From: JASSUD01 sp031963445
GTDB lineage: Bacteria > Pseudomonadota > Gammaproteobacteria > Burkholderiales > Burkholderiaceae
Reading direction: 5' to 3'
Length of the DNA: 64,000 nt
Assembly: GCA_031963445.1 (NCBI GenBank)
Contig: JASSUH010000001.1
Span: 496,001 to 560,000 of the forward strand
Positions 17,655 to 27,035 of this stretch are shown here, piece after piece. Below the pieces are notes generated by a model. The model was not told the origin of the DNA, made no database searches, and was given only the letters and a program-made list of their open reading frames with translations. The translations under genes were made by a program, and so were the position numbers. How positions within the stretch are numbered: position 1 is the stretch's first letter; the number at the start of each line of letters is the position of its first letter.

Positions 17655-17941
17655 CTCGCCGATTTTTGTCAGCTTTCCAAGGGGATTAGACTGAGACGGT
17701 AACGGACTGATTAACGAAAGCGTTGCGCCCTGTCTTTGTGATTTTTTCTTCAAGCAGCGGTGGCTGCTATCTCTTTGACTAAGCTCGGGTAGTCTCTATA
17801 TAGGCGTATGAGTAGGGTGCTTCGCTCATATAGCTATAACCAATTTTCCTCGCGTGTAAAAGTTTTTAGCTTGCAAAGTAAGCAACAGATAGGCGCGGGA
17901 AACACGATTAACCATTTCATTGCTTAAATACATCGAACACT

Positions 17942-18793
17942 ATGGCAGTTAGCGGCAGCGTCCATGCCCCGGATCCCTCTGAGTATATTGCGCATCACTT
18001 GCAGAATTTTTCTAGCAAGGCTCAGACGTCGATCGTCGATTTCTCTATCTTGAATTGGGATACGTTGTTTTGGTCGATAGCGATGGGCTTGGTTACCATT
18101 TGTATCCTGTTTCTTGCCGCACGCCGTGCGACGAGTGGTGTGCCATCACGCTTTCAATGCGCAATTGAATTGTTGGTGGAGATGGTGGAAAACCAGTCGA
18201 AAGCGATCATCCACGGCAATCGGCGCTTCATTGCTCCATTGGCGCTAACGGTATTTGTATGGGTAGCGCTAATGAATTCATTAGATTTCCTACCTGTTGA
18301 TTTGCCAAGTAAAGTGATTCATTGGCTGGGTTTCTCGCATGTCATTACGTATCACCGTATTGTGCCGACTGCCGATTTAAACGGCACGATGGGCATTGCG
18401 CTAGGTGTTTTAGTTTTGATGATTTACTACAGTGTAAAGATCAAAACGCTGTCAGGATTTTGGCATGAATTAATTTCAGCCCCTTTTGGCTCGCATCCTC
18501 TCCTTTGGTTGCCTAATCTACTGCTTAACATCATTGAATTTCTTGCCAAAACCGTTTCGCTAGGCATGCGGTTGTTTGGAAATATGTATGCAGGCGAATT
18601 GTTGTTTTTATTGATTGCCTTGCTCGGAAGTATTTGGAGTTTTGGTTCGGATGCTACCGCTTTGGGCTTTATCGGGCATGTGTTAGCGGGCAGTGTATGG
18701 GCGATCTTCCATATTCTGATTGTATTCTTGCAAGCCTTTATTTTCATGATGCTGACGCTGGTTTATCTCGGCCAGGCGCATGACAGTCATTAA
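17942..18793 (+). CDS. atpB: F1Fo ATP synthase subunit a
   Basis: Membrane stator subunit that provides the proton half-channels against the c ring. The 283-aa protein has several membrane helices, and the essential arginine lies in SLGMRLFGNMYAGE. The C-terminal helices GSVWAIFHILIVFLQAFIFMM are typical. First gene of the operon here; atpI is missing upstream. The gap to atpE is 214 bp and includes a short tandem repeat. Confidence 0.97.
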   Translation: MAVSGSVHAPDPSEYIAHHLQNFSSKAQTSIVDFSILNWDTLFWSIAMGLVTICILFLAARRATSGVPSRFQCAIELLVEMVENQSKAIIHGNRRFIAPLALTVFVWVALMNSLDFLPVDLPSKVIHWLGFSHVITYHRIVPTADLNGTMGIALGVLVLMIYYSVKIKTLSGFWHELISAPFGSHPLLWLPNLLLNIIEFLAKTVSLGMRLFGNMYAGELLFLLIALLGSIWSFGSDATALGFIGHVLAGSVWAIFHILIVFLQAFIFMMLTLVYLGQAHDSH

Positions 18794-18870
18794 TTAATGT
18801 GGTTTAGGAAGTACTGGATTTGATTTAGTCAGCGCTTCCATTATTTTTTGATCGTTGCTTTAAAAATTAT

Positions 18871-18925
18871 TCAATGCTGATTGTTTAACGCTTATTGTTC
18901 AATGCTTATTGTTCAATGATTAAGC
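18871..18925. repeat. 14-bp tandem repeat, about four copies
   Basis: Successive imperfect units TTCAATGCTGATTG, TTTAACGCTTATTG, TTCAATGCTTATTG and TTCAATGATTAAG lie between atpB and atpE. AT-rich, with no coding frame. Confidence 0.8.
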
Positions 18926-19007
18926 AAATCAGTTTTTGGAACAGATAAAAATGTCGTTTGGCAATTAGCCATGCGGCCGATTAAAGTCTTTTTAACAAGG
19001 AGTTATC

Positions 19008-19277
19008 ATGCACGCTTCCATCGCTACTATCCAAGGGCTAACCGCTATTGCTATAGGTATCATCATTGGCTTAGGCGCCATCGGCGCTTGTATCGGTATC
19101 GCTCTAATGGGCGGCAAATACATTGAAGCATGTGCGCGTCAACCTGAATTAATGAACCCACTGCAAACCAAAATGTTCTTGCTCGCTGGTTTAATTGATG
19201 CAGCGTTCTTGATCGGCGTTGGGGTTGCAATGTTATTTGCATTTGCTAATCCGCTCCTCTCCAAAATGGTTGCTTAA
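19008..19277 (+). CDS. atpE: F1Fo ATP synthase subunit c
   Basis: Proteolipid of the rotating c ring. The 89-aa hairpin has two membrane helices around the polar loop ARQPELMNP, and the ion-carrying carboxylate is Asp64 in LAGLIDAAF. The glycine-rich first helix (GIIIGLGAIGACIGIALMGG) is standard. It carries a strong AAGGAG ribosome-binding site 6-7 bases upstream of the ATG, as expected for a subunit needed in high copy. Confidence 0.98.
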   Translation: MHASIATIQGLTAIAIGIIIGLGAIGACIGIALMGGKYIEACARQPELMNPLQTKMFLLAGLIDAAFLIGVGVAMLFAFANPLLSKMVA

Positions 19278-19485
19278 CTTTTACTTAGCATGAGGCTCGG
19301 AACCTGTTTCGGACGATCGAAATAGGTTTTCAAACTGTCCTAAAGATAAGTGTTTGCTGCCAATGTTTTTGCGCAATCACTTAAATAAAGAAGGCTAATT
19401 AAGCTACTTGGGATGGTTAAGCCGTATAGTTTCGCGGGTAATGGAAAAGAATTAGGAATGAGTGGACAGCCTCTAAGGAGAAGTT

Positions 19486-19956
19486 GTGAATCTTAATGCT
19501 ACGCTGATTGCGCAGATGTTCGTGTTTTTGATCCTTGCGTGGTTCACGATGAAATTCGTGTGGCCGCCATTGATCGAAGCGCTCGATACGCGTGCAAAAA
19601 AAATTGCTGACGGACTAGCTGCCGCTGAACAAGGCCAAAAAGAATTGCAAGTGGCTAACCAGCGCGCTGAGAAAGAGCTTGCTGTAGCTCGCCAAGAAGG
19701 CCAGCAGCGCATCGCTGAAGCTGAGAAACGGGCGCAAGCAGTAGCCGAGGAAATGCGCCAGAAAGCGCAAGCTGAAGCACAGCGCATCGTTGCTCAAGCC
19801 AAAATGGAAGCCGAGCAAGAGTTTCTCAAAGCCCGTACAGTCTTGCAAAATCAAATTGCAGTACTTGCGGTTAAAGGCGCTGAGCAGATCTTGAAGCGAG
19901 AAATCGATAGCAGCGCTCATGTCGCACTGCTTGACCAACTAAAAGCCAAAATTTAA
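19486..19956 (+). CDS. atpF: F1Fo ATP synthase subunit b
   Basis: Peripheral stalk subunit with one N-terminal membrane helix (FVFLILAWFTMKFVWPPLI) and a long charged coiled coil rich in Ala, Glu, Gln and Lys, ending VKGAEQILKREID. Translation starts at GTG 19486 with AAGGAG just upstream. Length 156 aa is normal. Only 2 bases separate it from atpH. Confidence 0.97.
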   Translation: MNLNATLIAQMFVFLILAWFTMKFVWPPLIEALDTRAKKIADGLAAAEQGQKELQVANQRAEKELAVARQEGQQRIAEAEKRAQAVAEEMRQKAQAEAQRIVAQAKMEAEQEFLKARTVLQNQIAVLAVKGAEQILKREIDSSAHVALLDQLKAKI

Positions 19957-19958
19957 TC

Positions 19959-20495
19959 ATGGCAGAATTGGCAACTATCGCTCGCCCCTACGCTGAAGCC
20001 GTATTTCGTGTCGCACAAAAGAGCGGCAAATTGACGGCTTGGTCTAAATGGTTGTGTGCGTTTGCGCATGCTGCCTCCTATCCTGCTTTGCTGAAATTGG
20101 CAGCTAACCCCAAGGTTAAGCTCGCTCAAATCAGTGAGCTCTTAGTAGGTGTGGTGCCGCCGCTTGATAAGCAGGCTGAAAATTTTGTGCATATCGTACT
20201 AGAAGCTAAACGCCTTGAAGTGGTGCCAGCCATTGCGAAGCAATTCGACGCGCTAAAAAGTGTTCATGAAGGGGTGGCTGATGCATTTATCGAAAGCGCC
20301 TTTGCACTTGATAAAGAGGCGTTGGACTCGCTTGTGTCAGCGTTGAAGCGCCGCTTTGGGAAAGACCTAGTTCCGCACGTCAAAATTGAACCCGCTTTGA
20401 TTGGTGGGGTGCGTGTTACTGTGGGTGATGAAGTGCTTGATACTTCAGTGCGTGCGCAGCTTGCAAAAATGCAGACCACACTGACAAGTCAGTAA
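19959..20495 (+). CDS. atpH: F1Fo ATP synthase subunit delta
   Basis: Connects the peripheral stalk to the top of the F1 head. The 178-aa protein opens with ATIARPYAEAVFRVAQ and closes with the family segment PALIGGVRVTVGDEVLDTSVRAQL. A 305-bp gap with a palindromic repeat follows before atpA, unusual for this operon. Confidence 0.97.
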   Translation: MAELATIARPYAEAVFRVAQKSGKLTAWSKWLCAFAHAASYPALLKLAANPKVKLAQISELLVGVVPPLDKQAENFVHIVLEAKRLEVVPAIAKQFDALKSVHEGVADAFIESAFALDKEALDSLVSALKRRFGKDLVPHVKIEPALIGGVRVTVGDEVLDTSVRAQLAKMQTTLTSQ

Positions 20496-20567
20496 TTTAA
20501 GTTTTCAAAGATACAAGAACCTGTTCAAAGTCGAACAGAGGAAAAGTTTCAAGGGTAATTGGTAATT

Positions 20568-20645
20568 ATGTTGGGGTTCGTGCCTTACCCCCAACCTACG
20601 ATTCTGCAGTATTCGTAGGTTGGGGTGACGAAGGAACCCCAACAT
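20568..20645. repeat. Family B palindrome between atpH and atpA
   Basis: Arms ATGTTGGGGTTCGTGCCTTA and its near-complement GACGAAGGAACCCCAACAT flank a centre containing CCTACGATTCTGCAGTATTC. Outer sequences GAACCTGTTCAAAG (about 20517) and CTTTGAACAGATTC (about 20683) also pair, giving a long stem across the intergenic transcript. Confidence 0.88.
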
Positions 20646-20800
20646 GCACACCAACCAACTTTAATCTAATTTCTTCACAGACTTTGAACAGATTCTAAAA
20701 CTGGTGCTTATTTGCCAGTTACATTAAATCTACGTGCCGAACTCTGCTTTCCAATGGTTAGATAGTAAGCGCCTTATAGAACGAATTATCAGGAGTGAAT

Positions 20801-22339
20801 ATGCAACTTGATCCTTCAGAGATCAGCGAATTACTCGAGCGCCGCATTCAAGGGGTTGAAGAAAGTGCTGATGTTCGCAATCAAGGAACCGTGCTTTCGG
20901 TGACCGATGGTATTTGCCGTATTCATGGCTTATCTGACGTGATGCAAGGTGAAATGCTTGAGTTTCCTGGCGAAACGTTCGGGCTTGCATTAAACCTTGA
21001 ACGCGATTCAGTCGGCGCTGTGATCCTGGGCGAGTACGAGCATATTTCCGAAGGCGATACAGTTAAATGTACAGGCCGTGTGCTTGAAGTCCCCGTTGGC
21101 CCGGAATTGATCGGTCGCGTAGTGGATGCATTGGGTCGACCGATTGATGGCAAAGGGCCAGTCAATGCGAAAGCAACTGATGCGATTGAAAAAATTGCGC
21201 CAGGCGTAATTTGGCGCAAGTCAGTTTCAGAGCCAGTACAAACTGGTGTTAAGTCGATTGACGCAATGGTGCCAATTGGACGCGGTCAGCGCGAATTGAT
21301 TATTGGTGACCGTCAAACCGGTAAAACTGCGGTAGCCATCGACGCCATTATCAATCAGAAGGGTAAAGACCTTATCTGTATTTACGTCGCAATCGGCCAG
21401 AAAGCTTCGTCGATTATGAACGTAGTGCGTAAATTAGAAGAGCATGGCGCGCTTGAATATACGATCGTGGTTGCTGCCTCAGCTTCTGATTCAGCCGCGC
21501 TGCAATTCATTGCGCCGTATGCTGGTTGCACGATGGGTGAATATTTCCGCGATCGTGGTCAAGATGCATTGATCGTTTATGACGATTTGACCAAGCAAGC
21601 TTGGGCGTATCGACAAATTTCGTTGCTCTTGCGTCGCCCACCTGGTCGTGAGGCCTACCCAGGCGATGTGTTTTATCTGCACTCACGTTTGCTAGAGCGA
21701 GCTGCACGGGTCAACGAAGAATATGTAGAGAAATTTACCGAAGGTAAGGTAAAAGGCAAAACAGGTTCGCTCACTGCGTTGCCTATTATTGAAACGCAAG
21801 CAGGTGACGTTACTGCATTCGTGCCAACTAACGTAATTTCGATTACGGACGGTCAAATCTTCCTTGAGACAGATCTTTTCAATGCGGGTATTCGACCAGC
21901 CATTAACGCAGGTATTTCCGTTTCACGTGTTGGTGGTGCTGCGCAAACTAAGGTTATTAAAAAGCTCTCGGGCGGTATTCGTACTGACCTTGCTCAATAT
22001 CGTGAATTGGCAGCCTTTGCACAATTTGCTTCTGATCTTGATGAAGCCACGAGACGCCAGCTTGAACGCGGTCGCCGTGTGACTGAGTTGCTTAAACAAC
22101 CGCAATATCAGCCACTGCAAGTCTGGGAATTAGCCGTTTCATTGTTTGCCATGAATAACGGTTATCTCGATGACGTTGAAGTAAGCGATATTCTTTCTTT
22201 TGAAAAGAATCTACGCGGTTATTTAGAGACCAATTACGCTGACTTAATCGGACGCATTGAAACTCAAAAAGAGCTTTCAAAAGACGATGACGCAGCGTTG
22301 CATGCGGCTCTCAAGCAGTTCAAAAAAACGGGTATGTAA
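20801..22339 (+). CDS. atpA: F1Fo ATP synthase subunit alpha
   Basis: Non-catalytic nucleotide-binding subunit of F1. Walker A is GDRQTGKT; the regions MGEYFRDRGQDALIVYDDLTK, LLRRPPGREAYPGDVFYLHS and the catalytic-site arginine segment ITDGQIFLETDLF to ISVSRVGGAAQ are present. The frame opens at GTG 20795, but ATG 20801 follows AGGAG at 20791-20795 and gives the expected MQLDPSEIS start and 512 aa. Confidence 0.98.
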   Translation: MQLDPSEISELLERRIQGVEESADVRNQGTVLSVTDGICRIHGLSDVMQGEMLEFPGETFGLALNLERDSVGAVILGEYEHISEGDTVKCTGRVLEVPVGPELIGRVVDALGRPIDGKGPVNAKATDAIEKIAPGVIWRKSVSEPVQTGVKSIDAMVPIGRGQRELIIGDRQTGKTAVAIDAIINQKGKDLICIYVAIGQKASSIMNVVRKLEEHGALEYTIVVAASASDSAALQFIAPYAGCTMGEYFRDRGQDALIVYDDLTKQAWAYRQISLLLRRPPGREAYPGDVFYLHSRLLERAARVNEEYVEKFTEGKVKGKTGSLTALPIIETQAGDVTAFVPTNVISITDGQIFLETDLFNAGIRPAINAGISVSRVGGAAQTKVIKKLSGGIRTDLAQYRELAAFAQFASDLDEATRRQLERGRRVTELLKQPQYQPLQVWELAVSLFAMNNGYLDDVEVSDILSFEKNLRGYLETNYADLIGRIETQKELSKDDDAALHAALKQFKKTGM

Positions 22340-22382
22340 TTAAAGCAGTGAGTCATGAGAAGTCATGGCTCACTGTCCTAAG

Positions 22383-22617
22383 AACTTGTCCACGATTTCT
22401 CTAAAAAATGGAAAAGCGCAGGAGCTGGAGTGCACTTAGCTGTGCATGAGAGCTGCGAGCACCGTTTTACCTTGGAGTCTGTTTAGGCTCTCCCTGGCGC
22501 CCTTGCACCGCCTTGCCGTACGTCTTGTACTGTCTGCGGCGGCGCAAGACCACCAGGAAGACCCTAAACAGACGCTGAAATCACGGCTTTTTAAGAAAAT
22601 TGTCGACAAGTTTTGAC
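22383..22617. repeat. Nested palindromes between atpA and atpG
   Basis: An outer inverted repeat pairs GAACTTGTCCACGATTTCTC (about 22383) with AAGAAAATTGTCGACAAGTT (ending about 22615). Inside it, at 22477-22573, sits a complete family A palindrome (GTCTGTTTAGG to CCCTAAACAGAC) with the core TTGCCGTACGTCTTGTACTG. This looks like an element inserted into an older one. Confidence 0.8.
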
Positions 22618-22772
22618 AAAAATGAATTTCTAAAGAATTAGGCGCTGGTAACTAGAGCGTTTCTCCAATGATTTGCAATACATCTTTTGAGCTGCAGCTA
22701 GCAAAAAGTGGCAAATTATTTGAGCAATATTCTAAGAACCTGTTCTAACGCCTCTTTTGCATCAGGAAAGCT

Positions 22773-23681
22773 ATGGCTGGCATGAAGGAAGTTCGCGGCA
22801 AGATCAAGAGTGTGCAGAGCACACGCAAGATCACGAAAGCGATGGAGATGGTAGCGGCCTCGAAAATGCGTCGTGCGCAAGAGCGCATGCGTGCGGCACG
22901 CCCATACGCTGAAAAAGTACGCGAAATCGCTGCCCATATGAGTGAGGCAAACCCGGAGTACAAGCACCCGTTTATGGTGCATCATGCTCAAGCTGAAGCG
23001 GCCGGCCTCATTGTAATAACCACTGATAAAGGCTTATGTGGTGGGCTTAATACGAATGTTTTAAGAGCTACATTGGCTAAGCTTAAAGCCCTTGAAGCCC
23101 AAGGATCCCAAGCCAAAATTACGGCAATTGGTGGCAAAGGGCTGAATTTCTTGGGCCGCCTTAAGACGCAAATCGTTTCGCATGTGAGCCATTTGGGTGA
23201 TACCCCCCATGTAGATAAGTTAATCGGCGCAGTTAAAACGCAGCTCGATGCTTATGCTCAAGGCAAATTAAAGGTTGTGTATTTAGTCTATACGCGCTTC
23301 ATTAATACGATGAAGCAAGAGGCAGTGCTCGAGCAGTTATTGCCTTTGACGGCGGATAGGCTTGAATCATCAGCATCTTCTTACGATGCCGAGTCTCAGC
23401 AGAAAACTGAAACCACTAAGCATACTTGGGATTATCTTTACGAGCCGGATGCGCAATCGGTCGTGGATGAATTATTAGTGCGTTATGTTGAAGCGTTGGT
23501 TTATCAAGCAGTCGCTGAAAATATGGCCGCTGAACAAGCCGCGCGGATGGTAGCGATGAAGGCCGCATCGGATAACGCAAAAGTCATTATTGATGATTTG
23601 CAATTGATTTATAACAAGAGCCGCCAGGCAGCGATTACTAAAGAGCTGTCAGAGATTGTGGGTGGCGCCGCAGCCGTTTAA
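22773..23681 (+). CDS. atpG: F1Fo ATP synthase subunit gamma
   Basis: Central rotor shaft of F1. The 302-aa protein starts MAGMKEVRGKIKSVQSTRKI and KITKAMEMVAASKMRRAQ, the N-terminal coiled-coil helix, and ends with the partner helix MVAMKAASDNAKVIIDDL and NKSRQAAITKELSEIVGGA. The internal Rossmann-like part contains ITTDKGLCGGLN. Separated from atpA by 433 bp of repeat DNA. Confidence 0.98.
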   Translation: MAGMKEVRGKIKSVQSTRKITKAMEMVAASKMRRAQERMRAARPYAEKVREIAAHMSEANPEYKHPFMVHHAQAEAAGLIVITTDKGLCGGLNTNVLRATLAKLKALEAQGSQAKITAIGGKGLNFLGRLKTQIVSHVSHLGDTPHVDKLIGAVKTQLDAYAQGKLKVVYLVYTRFINTMKQEAVLEQLLPLTADRLESSASSYDAESQQKTETTKHTWDYLYEPDAQSVVDELLVRYVEALVYQAVAENMAAEQAARMVAMKAASDNAKVIIDDLQLIYNKSRQAAITKELSEIVGGAAAV

Positions 23682-23756
23682 AAACGCTAGCAGTTGTAGT
23701 GCGCTCTCATTGAAAGAAGCGCTGAACCCTATAGATTCAAAGTACTGGAAGAAGAC

Positions 23757-25151
23757 ATGACAAATACAGCGATGGTAGAAGGCGAGATCGTACAATGCAT
23801 CGGCGCCGTGATTGATGTTAAGTTTCCGCGCGAGCAGATGCCTAAGATCTACGATGCGCTGGTTATGGATGGATCTGAATTAACCCTTGAAGTTCAGCAA
23901 CAGCTAGGTGATGGCGTTGTACGCACAATTTGCTTAGGCTCTTCAGAAGGCCTGCGCCGAGGCTTAACGGTGAAAAACACTGGCAACCCAATTCAAGTAC
24001 CGGTTGGACAAGCTACGTTGGGTCGCATTATGGACGTATTGGGTCAGCCAATTGACGAAGCTGGTGAGATTAAGAGCGAGCACAAACGCTCAATTCACCA
24101 AAAAGCGCCTAACTTTGATGAGCTTTCACCTTCGACCGAATTGCTTGAAACCGGTATCAAAGTGATCGATTTGGTTTGCCCATTTGCCAAAGGCGGTAAA
24201 GTCGGTTTGTTCGGTGGTGCTGGTGTGGGTAAGACCGTCAATATGATGGAACTTATCAATAACATCGCTAAAGAACATGGCGGTTACTCTGTTTTTGCAG
24301 GGGTAGGCGAGCGTACGCGCGAAGGGAATGACTTTTATCATGAAATGAAAGATTCCAACGTGCTGGATAAAGTAGCGCTAGTTTACGGGCAGATGAACGA
24401 ACCGCCAGGTAACCGTCTACGCGTTGCGTTGACTGGTTTAACGATGGCTGAGCATTTCCGTGATGAAGGGCGCGACGTACTCTTCTTTGTCGACAATATT
24501 TATCGCTTTACGTTGGCTGGTACCGAAGTATCAGCATTGCTTGGTCGTATGCCATCAGCGGTAGGCTACCAGCCTACGTTGGCTGAAGAGATGGGTAAGC
24601 TACAAGAGCGTATCACGTCAACCAAAAGCGGCTCGATTACTTCAGTGCAAGCAGTCTATGTGCCTGCCGATGACTTGACCGATCCATCACCTGCGACAAC
24701 CTTTGGTCACCTTGACGCAACGGTTGTGTTATCGCGTGATATTGCTTCGTTAGGTATTTATCCAGCCGTTGACCCACTTGACTCTACCTCACGTCAAATT
24801 GACCCCAATGTGATCGGTGAAGAGCACTACACCATTACGCGCCGCGTGCAAGCTACACTGCAACGCTACAAAGAGTTGCGCGATATTATCGCGATTCTCG
24901 GCATGGACGAACTTTCACCAGATGATAAGTTAGCCGTAGCGCGTGCACGTAAAATTCAACGCTTCTTATCGCAACCATTCCACGTGGCCGAAGTGTTTAC
25001 CGGGGCACCTGGTAAATACGTACCGCTCAAAGAAACGATTCGCGGCTTTAAGATGATTGTTGACGGTGAATGTGACCATCTGCCAGAGCAAGCGTTTTAT
25101 ATGGTGGGTGGTATCGATGAAGTGTTTGAAAAAGCTAAGAAAATTCAGTAA
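23757..25151 (+). CDS. atpD: F1Fo ATP synthase subunit beta
   Basis: Catalytic subunit of F1. Walker A is GGAGVGKT; the catalytic Glu and Arg region GVGERTREGNDFYHEM, Walker B VLFFVDNIYRFT and the DELSPDDKL helix-turn-helix (DELSEED-type) loop are all visible. Length 464 aa is typical of Burkholderiaceae. Follows atpG by 75 bp. Confidence 0.98.
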   Translation: MTNTAMVEGEIVQCIGAVIDVKFPREQMPKIYDALVMDGSELTLEVQQQLGDGVVRTICLGSSEGLRRGLTVKNTGNPIQVPVGQATLGRIMDVLGQPIDEAGEIKSEHKRSIHQKAPNFDELSPSTELLETGIKVIDLVCPFAKGGKVGLFGGAGVGKTVNMMELINNIAKEHGGYSVFAGVGERTREGNDFYHEMKDSNVLDKVALVYGQMNEPPGNRLRVALTGLTMAEHFRDEGRDVLFFVDNIYRFTLAGTEVSALLGRMPSAVGYQPTLAEEMGKLQERITSTKSGSITSVQAVYVPADDLTDPSPATTFGHLDATVVLSRDIASLGIYPAVDPLDSTSRQIDPNVIGEEHYTITRRVQATLQRYKELRDIIAILGMDELSPDDKLAVARARKIQRFLSQPFHVAEVFTGAPGKYVPLKETIRGFKMIVDGECDHLPEQAFYMVGGIDEVFEKAKKIQ

Positions 25152-25249
25152 GCCATCAGCACGCTTTGAAAAAAACGAGAGAAGGTTTGCGTAATTTGCG
25201 CTCAAGAAAGCTGCAACAAGCCTCTTATGTAGATCTTCTCTAACAGTCT

Positions 25250-25388
25250 GTTTCCAAGTTGTCTAAAAAACCGCCAGTTGGGAGATCCTTTCAATTGGAT
25301 AAGACCTTGCAGCAAGCGGCATGTGTCTATGAGGACGGGTTGCTACTCTGATTGCGGATCACGGATTTTTAAGCAATTAAGAAACAGT
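25250..25388. repeat. Degenerate palindrome between atpD and atpC
   Basis: GTTTCCAAGTTGTCTAAAAA at the left pairs imperfectly with TTTTTAAGCAATTAAGAAAC at the right, resembling the outer element between atpA and atpG. The interior is not clearly palindromic. Confidence 0.6.
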
Positions 25389-25417
25389 TTCTAAAGCATG
25401 AATCAATACGAATCAAT

Positions 25418-25837
25418 ATGGCCACTATTAAAGTAGACATCGTTAGCGCTGAAGAGCAAGTTTTCTCTGGGCAGGCAAAATTCGTTGCGTTGCCGGGTAT
25501 TGCTGGTGAATTAGGCGTTCTGCCTGGGCACGCGCCGCTTATTACACGCATTCGGCCAGGCGCAGTACGTATTGAGCTTGAAGATGGGAAAGAAGAGCTA
25601 GTGTTTGTAGCAGGCGGCTTTCTTGAGATTCAACCTGGCGTAGTCACTGTGCTGGCAGACACAGCTATTCGCGGCCAAGATTTGGATGAAACGAAGGCAG
25701 AGCAAGCACGCCGCGAAGCGGAGGAAATGCTGCGAAACATCACTTCTGACTTGGAATATGCAACAGCACAAGCCGAGCTGGCCAATGCTAATGCGCAGCT
25801 TGCCGCTATTCGCCGTCTACGCGGTCGCCGCGCTTAA
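25418..25837 (+). CDS. atpC: F1Fo ATP synthase subunit epsilon
   Basis: Rotor-associated regulatory subunit that inhibits ATP hydrolysis. The 139-aa protein starts ATIKVDIVSAEEQVFSGQA and contains LPGIAGELGVLPGHAPLIT and the C-terminal helical part rich in Ala, Glu and Arg. Last gene of the operon, 266 bp after atpD. No strong ribosome-binding site, only GAATCAAT before the ATG. Confidence 0.97.
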   Translation: MATIKVDIVSAEEQVFSGQAKFVALPGIAGELGVLPGHAPLITRIRPGAVRIELEDGKEELVFVAGGFLEIQPGVVTVLADTAIRGQDLDETKAEQARREAEEMLRNITSDLEYATAQAELANANAQLAAIRRLRGRRA

Positions 25838-26037
25838 CGTATTCAATTTTTGAGATGGGGCATAGCTTATGCCAAGCTTTTGTGGGCCTCAAATGGCCTA
25901 GCCCCTTCTTTTGCCACTATATAAGACTGTCTCACTAGCTTTGGCGTGCGTACTATTGCCTGTTGAGCAATCACTGGCACTTGCTGCTATCTGGGTGTTC
26001 CTGGTTAATGGATATTGTATTTTTTAGCACTACCCAC

Positions 26038-26973
26038 TTATTCATAAGCGGCTAGAACTTTACGCATTTTCTTCAGGGCGCTTGCTTGAATTTGACGTAC
26101 ACGTTCAGCTGACACGCCAATTTCAGCACCTAATTTATCTAGTTTGGCTCGCTCTGAGCCATCTTCTGCGACATTTAGCCAACGCGCTTCAATAATCCGA
26201 CGGCTACGCTCATCAAGCGCATCGAGTGCAGCGCTCAACCCTTCCCCTTTTAATTTCTCAAGCTGACGCGCAGCTAAGATTTCAGAGGGTTCGTGTTGTG
26301 TATCCGCAAGATAGGTAATAGGAGCTAGCGATGACTCGTGATCGTCTTCCGCCGAATTTTCCAGCGCTATATCATTTCCTGCCAAGCGCATTTCCATTTC
26401 AGTGACATCATCTTTCTTAACCTTAAGTTCCTTGGCCAAGTTATCGACTTCGTCGGGGGAGAATGATCGTAGGTCTTGTTTACGACTGCGCAAATTAAAG
26501 AAAAGCTTACGTTGTGCTTTGGTCGTGGCCACTTTAACCATGCGCCAATTACGCAGGATGTATTCATGAATTTCCGCTTTGATCCAATGCATCGCATAGG
26601 AGACAAGCCGCACATTTTGTTTCGGGTCAAAGCGTTTTACGGCCTTCATTAAGCCTAGATTTCCCTCTTGAATGAGATCTTCATGAGGTAAGCCATAGCC
26701 CAAGTAATTGCGTGCAATCGAAACCACTAACCTTAAATGTGACAAGACAAGCTGACGGGCAGCTTCGAGACGGTTAGATTGTTGATATTCAGTTGCGAGC
26801 CGTTGCTCTTCTTCAGCCGTTAACATTGGAATACGGTTGACCGCCTGAATGTAAGAGTCAAGATTGCCAACCTGGCCGGTAAGCAAAGATTGCCAGCTAC
26901 TGTTCACTAGAGCATTGTTTTTTTTTGATCTGATTGATGCTTGAGGAATAGTGAGTGAATCTGACAGATGCAC
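26038..26973 (-). CDS. rpoH: RNA polymerase heat-shock sigma factor (sigma-32)
   Basis: Directs transcription of heat-shock genes. Region 2 is clear (ARQLVLSHLRLVVSIARNYL, LPHEDLIQEGNLGLMKAVKRF, VSYAMHWIKAEIHEYILRNW), followed by the RpoH box QRKLFFNLR and the region 4 helix-turn-helix LGAEIGVSAERVRQIQASAL. Translation starts at GTG 26973 with AAGGAG seven bases upstream. The 311-aa length is normal. A perfect CIRCE operator lies 36-62 bp upstream, so HrcA repression probably controls it. ftsY lies upstream on the same strand. Confidence 0.97.
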   Translation of the reverse strand: MHLSDSLTIPQASIRSKKNNALVNSSWQSLLTGQVGNLDSYIQAVNRIPMLTAEEEQRLATEYQQSNRLEAARQLVLSHLRLVVSIARNYLGYGLPHEDLIQEGNLGLMKAVKRFDPKQNVRLVSYAMHWIKAEIHEYILRNWRMVKVATTKAQRKLFFNLRSRKQDLRSFSPDEVDNLAKELKVKKDDVTEMEMRLAGNDIALENSAEDDHESSLAPITYLADTQHEPSEILAARQLEKLKGEGLSAALDALDERSRRIIEARWLNVAEDGSERAKLDKLGAEIGVSAERVRQIQASALKKMRKVLAAYE

Positions 26974-27008
26974 GCTTAAGCTCCTTAAGGTGATTTAGAA
27001 CGCGTATG

Positions 27009-27035
27009 TTAGCACTCTCGTTAGTAGAGTGCTAA
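27009..27035 (-). promoter_or_regulatory. CIRCE operator upstream of rpoH
   Basis: TTAGCACTC and GAGTGCTAA, a perfect inverted repeat separated by exactly 9 bases, match the CIRCE consensus bound by the HrcA repressor. A candidate promoter on the minus strand (TTGCTC at 27050-27045, TACTAA at 27026-27021, 18-bp spacer) places its -10 hexamer in the CIRCE loop, so HrcA binding would block transcription. Confidence 0.93.

Noticed and set aside
25855..25915. Terminator after atpC
   Set aside because: GGGGC and GCCCC can pair around a long loop and a T-rich stretch follows, but the stem is too weak to call.
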